DNA of 28,581 nt from an uncultured Lachnospiraceae bacterium (lineage in GTDB: Bacteria > Bacillota > Clostridia > Lachnospirales > Lachnospiraceae). Below are positions 22,793 through 28,581 of this stretch, in pieces. The stretch is taken from the NCBI GenBank assembly GCA_910584685.1, contig CAJUAO010000028.1, positions 1 through 28,581 of the forward strand. The letters run 5' to 3'. How positions within the stretch are numbered: the first letter of the stretch is position 1; each line of letters opens with the position of its first letter. Under the pieces are notes generated by a model. That model was not told the origin of the DNA. It saw nothing but the letters and a program-made list of their open reading frames with translations, and did no database searches. The position numbers were made by a program, and so were the translations under genes.

Positions 22793-24839
22793 AAGCCGTC
22801 ACCTCCAATGGACATCTCTTTGCATTACGCAGTTTTACTAACAGAAGAACTTTTGCATCCTTATCCATATGGTCCAAAATAATAAAACCTTTTTCCATTG
22901 CAAGTTCATTTCCATCCCATAATGCGGATTTAACATCCGCAATTCTCTTATCATCATCATCTGCACCTATTCGAATTTTTATATAGACATTTTTTGCAGA
23001 TTTTGACGGAATAAAGGATACTCTGAACACATCATTAGCACTATCATATGGTGTCTTTACATTCAAAATATGTAAACTTTTTAGTATAGTCTTGCCCGTA
23101 TCGCTTCCCTTCTCCTTTTTTCTTGCAGGAATTTCGTTCTTCCCATCAACACTTGGTATCGGTTCAGATATCGGCTTATCACCTGGGAATGGGCCAGGAA
23201 ATGGACCAGGATACGGAGGATGCGGAGGGTTTGACGTTCCAGACTTGCCTCCCCCTGGCAACACTTCAACGCCCTCTTCTTCAGGTGTTAATATTTCTTC
23301 TATTTCTCTATTTATAGGGGAATCCGACACAATACTCACATCAGACGCTTTTCTCCTGTTGGTTTTTGCATTTACAGATATAATATCTACTGGAAACGGT
23401 TCAAAAGATGAATAAGCCTTTTCCTCCTGATCATCCGCTCCCGAACTATCCAGCCTTGGGAGCAAATCATTTAATCCATATGCTTCAGTTTCATCCTCTT
23501 TAACATCTGGCATCTCACTTTTTATTTTCTCCAGGATCCATGCATGAATACCTCTAATGACTTTACCAGCCTCATCCTTATTATCTTCGTATTCATCTTT
23601 GCTCCAAGTATCATGAGCTTGATTTTCACATCTTCTCAAAAAGCTATTGATATTGTCTTTAGGATCATCAGATTTGCTCCTGTTTCCAGTTGCAATAAAT
23701 ATACCCCTAAAATATGCACCAATTCTAAAGGCTGTATCCTCCTGAATTTTCATTCCGGCTGTTCGCATTTCTAAAATTCTACGTTCAGAAAAATCTGGAT
23801 CCATTAACAGATATAGTTCTACTTCTCCCTTCTTTCTAAAGATTTCCTTAAAATGTTTTGTTCTCCCTGATGCATCATTAAGAATTTCCCAAAATAATGG
23901 TGCATTGAATTCAATCGCATGGCTCTCACAATAGCCTTTATATGAATCAATAAGATCTCCCAAATTGTCCTGTCTTATTGAAATTTCCTTCTTTCCATCC
24001 ACTATCGACACCTCAAGATTTCCTTTATATATAGTATAAAAGAAATATTCAAGAACACTTGCAGTGATCTGTTCCATCCAGTCACTATCCTCCTTAAAAC
24101 CCAAGACAAATAAATCAGTGCCACACTCTTCCCTACGAAATGTTTCTGGAATTTCATTTATATCATAAATTGCCTTACAATCTTCTTCCTGATCAGATCC
24201 AAACAAGCCAACATTCTGCTTTAACTTATTGTCCGAATCTTTGAATGTCGTAAGAATAGTCTTCCCCTGCAATGCCGTTTCCCCATCTTTATTGAGTGTT
24301 GAGTATATTATTGTCCTAATAGCAGAAAAATTAAACGGCGCAAACTTCCCTACTCCAAACGAACCGCTAAGTCCATTTCCTTTATTTGTTGCACTTACTT
24401 CTCTTACAAGTCCTGTCCAATTACTACCTTTTTCTTCTTTTGCGCCAGTCAGCCCTATCGTATTGTAATCGCTGATTTTAAGAACCGGAACAAGCCTATC
24501 CTGGTCAAGAAAATCCTCTGCTGCCTTTTTAAGCATTCTCATTTTACTTCCATCATCACCCTCATTATAATACTCACAACAACGTTTAATAACATCAGAT
24601 AATCTTTCTGCTCCTGGTATTTCACTTCTATTTATGCGGATAATTTCAAAACGTGCTCTCGCTGGTTCCTTGACATCTGGATTTTTAGCATCGATTACGT
24701 TCTGCAAAATTTCCTTAGCCAGTCCTATATATGGTTGCTTTTTGAATATTCCTATTCCAGCATTATTAACACCCACTTTATCCCCAGTATAAAGCGGGCC
24801 AAAACACCACTTATATTTTTCATTCCATACACTATTCAT
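22782..24839 (-). CDS. GHKL (Hsp90/MutL/MORC-like) ATPase
   Basis: About 685 residues from ATG 24839 (AGGGGG six bases upstream; ATG 24845 is too close to it). Bergerat-fold motifs are intact: N-box AKEILQNVIDAK (Glu and Asn near 43-47), G1 LKISDYNTIGLTG with Asp near 124, and G2 GLSGSFGVGKFAPF near 157-169. An S5-like transducer region follows (to about 390; LYLLMDPDFSERR). Then comes an acidic region, a Pro/Gly-rich linker (about 545-575) and a C-terminal beta-sandwich-like domain. GHKL ATPases in methyltransferase clusters were described as prokaryotic relatives of MORC; ATP-driven dimerisation clamps DNA. It probably senses DNA state and controls the nuclease (inference). Confidence 0.88.
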   Translation of the reverse strand: MNSVWNEKYKWCFGPLYTGDKVGVNNAGIGIFKKQPYIGLAKEILQNVIDAKNPDVKEPARARFEIIRINRSEIPGAERLSDVIKRCCEYYNEGDDGSKMRMLKKAAEDFLDQDRLVPVLKISDYNTIGLTGAKEEKGSNWTGLVREVSATNKGNGLSGSFGVGKFAPFNFSAIRTIIYSTLNKDGETALQGKTILTTFKDSDNKLKQNVGLFGSDQEEDCKAIYDINEIPETFRREECGTDLFVLGFKEDSDWMEQITASVLEYFFYTIYKGNLEVSIVDGKKEISIRQDNLGDLIDSYKGYCESHAIEFNAPLFWEILNDASGRTKHFKEIFRKKGEVELYLLMDPDFSERRILEMRTAGMKIQEDTAFRIGAYFRGIFIATGNRSKSDDPKDNINSFLRRCENQAHDTWSKDEYEDNKDEAGKVIRGIHAWILEKIKSEMPDVKEDETEAYGLNDLLPRLDSSGADDQEEKAYSSFEPFPVDIISVNAKTNRRKASDVSIVSDSPINREIEEILTPEEEGVEVLPGGGKSGTSNPPHPPYPGPFPGPFPGDKPISEPIPSVDGKNEIPARKKEKGSDTGKTILKSLHILNVKTPYDSANDVFRVSFIPSKSAKNVYIKIRIGADDDDKRIADVKSALWDGNELAMEKGFIILDHMDKDAKVLLLVKLRNAKRCPLEVTAYAE

Positions 24840-24850
24840 AGACATCCCCC

Positions 24851-25081
24851 TTAATCAAGTGTAAATTTACTTCCTTTTTGACTATCTTGCTTACTGTATC
24901 TCTTTTTCGCCTCATCCAACTCTGCCTGAATAGCACTAAAAATCTTATTTACATCCTTTGTTGTATATTCATAAAGTCCCTGATTCGAGCAGTTTCCAAG
25001 CAACTGAATCATATTGATTATTTTGTTCGTCCTCGCCTCAGCTATTCTCACAAACTTCTCACGCTTTGTTTCTTCTTTCAC
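24851..25081 (-). CDS. 76-aa helical protein leading the GHKL/Vsr operon
   Basis: Start chosen at GTG 25081, seven bases after GGAGGT; the longer frame from 25141 begins inside the -10 region. The product is basic at its start (EETKREKFVRIAEARTNKII) and helical, with the phrase LLGNCSNQGLYEYTTKDVNK followed by an amphipathic helix. I have seen this pattern in short proteins near restriction or mobile genes. It is the first gene after a promoter embedded in a palindrome, and 11 bases from the ATPase start. This is the position of a controller protein, but it has no recognisable HTH. Function unknown. Confidence 0.75.
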   Translation of the reverse strand: MKEETKREKFVRIAEARTNKIINMIQLLGNCSNQGLYEYTTKDVNKIFSAIQAELDEAKKRYSKQDSQKGSKFTLD

Positions 25082-25125
25082 ACATTTCACCTCCACGCAT
25101 TTTTTAATAGAAATTGGACAATTTA

Positions 25126-25154
25126 ATATTATCATATGCATTTATATTCGTCAA
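25126..25154 (-). promoter_or_regulatory. Promoter of the five-gene GHKL/Vsr operon
   Basis: Minus strand: TTGACG (25149-25154), 17 bases, TAATAT (25126-25131); GATAAT at 25128-25133 with 15 bases is the alternative. The -35 box overlaps the end of the palindrome 25151-25195. Confidence 0.55.
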
Positions 25155-25195
25155 TTATTTTTCAAATAATTATAATATTATTTGAAAATAATTGA
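25151..25195. promoter_or_regulatory. 45-bp near-perfect palindrome, candidate operator
   Basis: TCAATTATTTTTCAAATAAT (25151-25170) and ATTATTTGAAAATAATTGA (25177-25195) are reverse complements except for one extra T, around TATAAT. It lies between the methyltransferase terminator and the promoter of the next operon, touching the -35 box. A very AT-rich operator for a dimeric or tetrameric regulator is the simplest view; a cruciform is also possible. Confidence 0.65.
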
Positions 25196-25210
25196 GATAA
25201 ATAAAAAATA

Positions 25211-25237
25211 GAGGCAAGCATATTTTATGCAAGCCTC
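25211..25237 (-). terminator. Terminator of the cytosine methyltransferase gene
   Basis: Stem GAGGC/GCCTC (25211-25215, 25233-25237) with a 2x2 internal bulge and inner GCATA/TATGC pairs, followed on the minus strand by TATTTTTTATTT, 15 bases after the stop. It separates the methyltransferase from the downstream operon. Confidence 0.65.
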
Positions 25238-25252
25238 CAAAATACTTTAATT

Positions 25253-26839
25253 CTATAACCCATTTTTGAAATTATTTTCTAAATATTTCAATAATACTTG
25301 TGCTATTCCTTGAGCCATCAATGGCGGAACCGCATTTCCGACCTGTTGATATTGTGAATCTTTTGTCCCCTTAAAAATAAACCGATCAGGAAAAGATTGT
25401 AATCTAGCAGCTTCTCTTACGCTTATTGCTCGATCTATTGTTGGATGTACCCACATGGACTTTCTTACATTTACCACAGTCCCACTCGGCCGAGAAGAAT
25501 CAAGTCTTAAATATATGCTATTCTGTGTTCTACCAGGGTCAGTATAGTTTTCTTTCAAATCAGATGTAAGCTGATGAAAGTTTTCCCCCTCATTTAAGGC
25601 AGCAAATCTCTTTTTGGCAGTTTCTCTTGTTTTCGGCACAATATGATTTGTAATGCCCTTAGACCCCTTTCTCATTTTCTTTGCATAATCTGATAACGCA
25701 TCTTCTGCATTATAAGGGATTTCATTATTATTCAACGCTTCCGAAACATCATATCCTATAAGGTCAAAAATAGCTTGTCCAACAGTAACTTCGTCATATT
25801 CGTAATCTTCTTCTCGTGGAACTCTAACATCACCTCCTTTGATAACATCCGACCGCACTCCCAGCATAATAAACCTTTTTCTCTCCTGAGGAGCTCCAAA
25901 CCATAAAGAATTAACTTCACCACTATCTTTTACGTAAGTATCACCAAGTATTTTATTAACGTAATCAATCACTGAATATGAGTACAAAGTGGCAGTAATT
26001 TTCTTAGTTTCTGGATTTTGCACCATAGTATAATTGATCTTATTATAATCCAACTCCTCTTTCAGCCGAAAACTCTTTTGAAATTTTATAAACTGTCCAA
26101 GTTCGTCAAATAAATCTTTCACCCTCTCTGTGTCAATATCATCTAAAATCCTATGCAGTATTTCATAATCATATACATTTCCTTCAAAAAACTGCCCTAT
26201 CTTTTTTCTTATAATATTGCTGTGCTTATTTATAAACCTAGGCAACCTATCTTTACTTCTTCTATTCTTGTAAAGGACATTTATGAGTTGAAACAGTTCA
26301 TCCGGAATGCGATAACTAACTTTCCCCTCACCTTGAAGCACCTTGAAACAATCAACTTCATCATAATTTTGCTCAGATATAACTAATTCTTCTTTCCGCA
26401 TTTTCATTCCAAGCCGTATCACCTCATCGTGATCCATAGATGAATCATAAAACCTGTGAGTATCAGAAGACAACATGCTTACATTTTCCATAACAAATGC
26501 AATAGGTTGAATTTCTCTAACTGCACGAAAGTATTCCTTTACAAGCGAATTATTCATACTGATGATATGATTCTTTTGCCTATTTGCATTTGAAAATCCT
26601 TGACACGGAGGTCCTCCAATAACAACATCAATTCCTCCAAGGCTCTCTGACAGTTTCTTAAAATTAAACCCTCTAACATCCTCGATCATTTTAATGTCTT
26701 TATTATTATGATTAATTTTATACGTATCACGTGCATATGAATTATTCTCAGCAGCTGCAACCATACGAAATTCTCCAGTTGATTCAAAACCATAGCTCAA
26801 TCCACCTGCACCTGCAAATAAATCAATCGTTTTTAACAT
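25253..26839 (-). CDS. DNA (cytosine-5)-methyltransferase with an internal insertion
   Basis: A 528-residue C5 methyltransferase that transfers a methyl group from S-adenosylmethionine to cytosine. Motif I is DLFAGAGGLSYGF (7-19). Motif IV is GGPPCQGFS with catalytic Cys79, and motif VI is MENV (Glu118). Motif VIII is QERKRFIMLG (319-327), IX is RLDSSRPSGTVV (445-456) and X is QVGNAVPPLMAQG (499-511). The usual target-recognition region lies between VIII and IX. An extra stretch of about 150-180 residues, mostly helical and charged, sits between motifs VI and VIII (about 125-310), where small enzymes have about 40. Start ATG follows GGAGG by 8 bases. It has its own terminator, so it can be made before the downstream nuclease operon. 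Confidence 0.95.
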   Translation of the reverse strand: MLKTIDLFAGAGGLSYGFESTGEFRMVAAAENNSYARDTYKINHNNKDIKMIEDVRGFNFKKLSESLGGIDVVIGGPPCQGFSNANRQKNHIISMNNSLVKEYFRAVREIQPIAFVMENVSMLSSDTHRFYDSSMDHDEVIRLGMKMRKEELVISEQNYDEVDCFKVLQGEGKVSYRIPDELFQLINVLYKNRRSKDRLPRFINKHSNIIRKKIGQFFEGNVYDYEILHRILDDIDTERVKDLFDELGQFIKFQKSFRLKEELDYNKINYTMVQNPETKKITATLYSYSVIDYVNKILGDTYVKDSGEVNSLWFGAPQERKRFIMLGVRSDVIKGGDVRVPREEDYEYDEVTVGQAIFDLIGYDVSEALNNNEIPYNAEDALSDYAKKMRKGSKGITNHIVPKTRETAKKRFAALNEGENFHQLTSDLKENYTDPGRTQNSIYLRLDSSRPSGTVVNVRKSMWVHPTIDRAISVREAARLQSFPDRFIFKGTKDSQYQQVGNAVPPLMAQGIAQVLLKYLENNFKNGL

Positions 26840-26908
26840 TTCTCAAGCCTCCACACATTCTTTAATTTCTCTGAAGCAAATCCCTCCCCACTTCTCCCCA
26901 TACCATTA

Positions 26909-26935
26909 TTTATAACACCACATACATCCAATCAA
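26909..26935 (-). promoter_or_regulatory. Possible promoter of the methyltransferase gene
   Basis: Minus strand TTGATT (26930-26935) and TATAAA (26909-26914) with a short 15-base spacer, 70 bases before the ATG. The rest of 26840-26993 shows nothing else I can support. Confidence 0.3.
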
Positions 26936-26993
26936 ATTTATTTATGCAATGTTATAAACAACCAGAAATTCATTCTCAGACCCATGAAACATA

Positions 26994-27261
26994 TTAAAAT
27001 AATATTTTCATCAGATGACAGTTCATACTCTTCAGAATTATTTCTAGATCTTCATTAACAAAGGGATCGTTTCTGCTAATTTCAATACCACTAAGAACAT
27101 TTTCCCAATTCTCAAGAAATCTCTTCTTGAGTAAAATACTTTTGTTTTCACAAATATCTGAAATATTCTAAAAATGTCATTTCATCACTCTCAAAAGAAT
27201 ATATGTAAGTCAACTTATCTATTGTACAATTATTCTTACCCCATTTCAAGAGAAAATCCAT
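26994..27261 (-). pseudogene. Small frameshifted gene upstream of the methyltransferase
   Basis: ATG 27261 with GGAG five bases upstream starts a frame of 37 codons (MDFLLKWGKNNCTIDKLTYI, ending MTFLEYFRYL) that stops at 27148. Shifting frame by one base continues it as CENKSILLKKRFLENWENVL and EISRNDPFVNEDLEIILKSM to TAA at 26994. Together they form an 88-codon protein of unknown family. One missing base at TTGTGAAAAC would explain the break. It could have been a regulator or antitoxin for the methyltransferase, but nothing in the sequence proves this. Confidence 0.55.
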
Positions 27262-27556
27262 TTCCATCTCCATCTATATGCCACTTACCATATCACAGGA
27301 AGCTCTGTACTGTCCTATTGTCACGGTCTTTTCATTTTTGCCAGTTTTGTTTTTGCCTCTGCTGTTATCCTTGGCATGAATAAGATTAGAAACACGATAA
27401 TGGGTATGATTTTTTGATTTTTGTACTCATAATACTGACATCCTTGATGTAATCTATTGTCGGAATCTTCATATAAATAGCCTGCTTATCTTTATCTACT
27501 ATTATTTTACCGCATCTCTTTTTAGATGTCAGCCTCTTAATTGCAAATTTCACAGT

Positions 27557-27784
27557 TCAAATGTATCGTGTGTCTGCCTGCACTTCCATTTCACTATTCA
27601 AAGCAAGCCTGGCATATTCCGACGGATTATCTGATGCCAATGCATCTATGCAATGCTGTCCCCACGGAGTAGTGGCAATTCCTTGTTCTGGTTTATTGCA
27701 GTCAATTCGTAGCATGTATCCGTCATAAGTATTGATTTCAACACTGTTATTCTGCATATTGTACCAAGCATTTATAAATCTCAT
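27557..27784 (-). CDS. DUF6061-like small protein, 75 aa
   Basis: The ATG at 27784 has AAAGGA ten bases upstream. The product begins MRFINAWYNMQNNSVEINTY with YDGYMLRIDCNKPEQGIA, the pattern I associate with the DUF6061 family of short Firmicutes proteins that begin with a beta-hairpin-like repeat and end in a helix containing EYARLAL. Members occur on mobile elements; function unknown. It stands alone. The 295 bases between it and the broken gene at 27261 contain only a membrane-like plus-strand fragment too weak to call. Confidence 0.7.
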   Translation of the reverse strand: MRFINAWYNMQNNSVEINTYDGYMLRIDCNKPEQGIATTPWGQHCIDALASDNPSEYARLALNSEMEVQADTRYI

Positions 27785-27946
27785 TTTTATCAGTCCTTTC
27801 TGAGAGCAAGAATTTCTATAAATGTCTTGCTCTTCTACTCACATTCGTTATAATGAAGTTAATAGCCCCCACCATGCCTCTAGCTTTCCACGCACAACTC
27901 AGCAGGACTTTCAAATAGCCCCTTGACTTCTGCCAGAGAGATTTCT

Positions 27947-28150
27947 TTATTTAATCTTCCTATAGATTCCCATCATCTTCATTACCGAAGTTGCCGAGCG
28001 GAAGTACGACGGCATTATATCTTTTGATAAAAACGATGCCTCCCTTTTTACTCCCACCGCTTTCGCCAGATACGCATTTTGTGTCACAAAATGCAAGCCT
28101 TCAGCTTTCTGGTTAGGGACACAGTCCCTAAAATCCTGATAATATACCAA
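27947..28150 (-). CDS. Possible small ORF or gene fragment, 67 aa
   Basis: An open leftward frame with natural-looking composition (AEGLHFVTQNAYLAKAVGVK, SFLSKDIMPSYFRSATSVMK) and a basic end. The start would be TTG at 28150 without a ribosome binding site, so this may be the 3' end of a lost gene. I do not recognise it. It lies directly next to the 11-bp repeat array on its 5' side. Confidence 0.35.
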   Translation of the reverse strand: MVYYQDFRDCVPNQKAEGLHFVTQNAYLAKAVGVKREASFLSKDIMPSYFRSATSVMKMMGIYRKIK

Positions 28151-28173
28151 TAAATAGCATAAAACAGGAAATC

Positions 28174-28446
28174 TACACCATTACTATATCATTTTAGGCA
28201 TTGTCTATATCATTGTTACATCTTTACTACATCATTTCTACACCGCTGAAATACACTCCATCTAAAAAAGCACTCCATTACTACATCATTTTTTGCAGTT
28301 TCTATATCATTCCTATATCTTTGTTACACCATTTCTACACCGTTGAGAAGGCTTCTCCTTAACAAACATACCATTACTACACCAAAATTTTAGCTTTCTA
28401 CACCGTTCCTACATCATTTCTACATCAAAAAAGAAAATCTTACACC
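28174..28446. repeat. Array of degenerate 11-bp direct repeats in helical phase
   Basis: The word TA(C/T)A(C/T)C recurs at 28174, 28185, 28206, 28217, 28228, 28239, 28282, 28303, 28314, 28325, 28336, 28378, 28399, 28410, 28421 and 28441, with a TACACT variant at 28252. Most steps are 11, the others mostly 20-21 or 42, so the unit is about 11 bp (TACATCATTTC) with some decayed copies. The phase puts each copy on one face of the helix. An 11-bp unit does not preserve a reading frame, so this is not coding. It resembles iterons or an operator/partition array. Confidence 0.8.
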
Positions 28447-28475
28447 ATCCCTATTTAGAATGATGTAAGATTTTC
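28433..28475. repeat. 16-bp inverted repeat closing the 11-bp array
   Basis: GAAAATCTTACACCAT (28433-28448) and ATGATGTAAGATTTTC (28460-28475) pair with one mismatch around an 11-base loop. The left arm contains the last array unit, so the second arm is an inverted copy of the motif. Either a terminator-like hairpin or part of the protein-binding site. From 28476 to the window end I see only AT-rich DNA and a short ATACT/AGTAT hairpin. Confidence 0.75.
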
Positions 28476-28581
28476 AGTTCAATCTAAAAAACATTCCTAT
28501 AATTCTATTTTCTCATCTTTTTATACTGGTGTTAGTATATAAATAGTACAAATCAAAATGAGTTATCCCTTAACCTATGTT

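Noticed and set aside
27290..27417. Plus-strand membrane-like fragment (SYCHGLFIFASFVFASAVIL, ending at a TGA at 27415-27417)
   Set aside because: No start, no ribosome binding site and no matching partner frame; could be a gene remnant or chance.
28174..28446. CRISPR array
   Set aside because: Units are about 11 bp, degenerate and directly abutting, without unique spacers of 30 bases or more, and no cas genes are present.

Overview
The window looks like accessory DNA from a low-GC Firmicute, most likely a gut Clostridia/Lachnospiraceae relative. The pointers are AAAGGAGG-type ribosome binding sites with frequent TTG/GTG starts, AT-rich intergenic DNA, a cysteine-rich KTR protein, a DUF6061-like protein, a large serine recombinase followed by an RlmD-tail protein, and a Bce-type ABC transporter with a two-component system. 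No rRNA, tRNA or core metabolic operon was seen. The window is a mosaic of mobile and defence modules with several broken genes between them.

1-8.3 kb, drug/peptide resistance module. A MATE exporter (43-1452, visibly richer in GC than its neighbours) converges on a leftward set: YtrA-type GntR repressor, metallophosphoesterase, KTR protein. Divergent from the repressor, across a 14-bp inverted repeat, are a Bce-like ATPase and permease and then an overlapping sensor kinase/LuxR-type regulator pair. A 12-base word is repeated at both edges of this module (1476 and 8231).

8.3-15.2 kb, recombinase module and decayed cargo. It holds a small leftward gene with a good promoter, a frameshifted RlmD-tail protein, a 562-aa large serine recombinase, a 46-aa TTG-start protein, a nucleotidyltransferase-fold protein behind a perfect consensus promoter, a membrane protein of unknown role, and multiply frameshifted genes. 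Three near-identical 37-bp three-armed palindromes lie here.

15.2-20.4 kb. An IS110-family element of the IS1111 type has 11-bp subterminal inverted repeats and about 420 bp of structured DNA 3' of the transposase, the place expected for a bridge RNA. It truncates a neighbouring gene. Beyond it are a secreted Ig-like/transglutaminase-like protein with two small related proteins, an Rpn/PD-(D/E)XK transposase-like protein and a decayed ORF.

20.4-26.9 kb, the most interesting block: a leftward modification/defence cluster. A 5-cytosine methyltransferase with a large internal insertion has its own terminator. It is followed by a 45-bp palindrome overlapping a promoter, then a compact five-gene operon: 76-aa protein, GHKL (MORC/MutL-like) ATPase, 289-aa unknown, DUF6339-like protein and a Vsr-type endonuclease. 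Methyltransferase, GHKL ATPase and nuclease together suggest a non-canonical restriction system, with the ATPase and unknown proteins as sensors or regulators of cleavage (inference).

26.9-28.6 kb. A broken small gene, a DUF6061-like gene, a possible gene fragment, and at the right edge a striking array of degenerate 11-bp repeats in helical phase that ends in a 16-bp inverted repeat. It resembles an iteron, operator or partition site.
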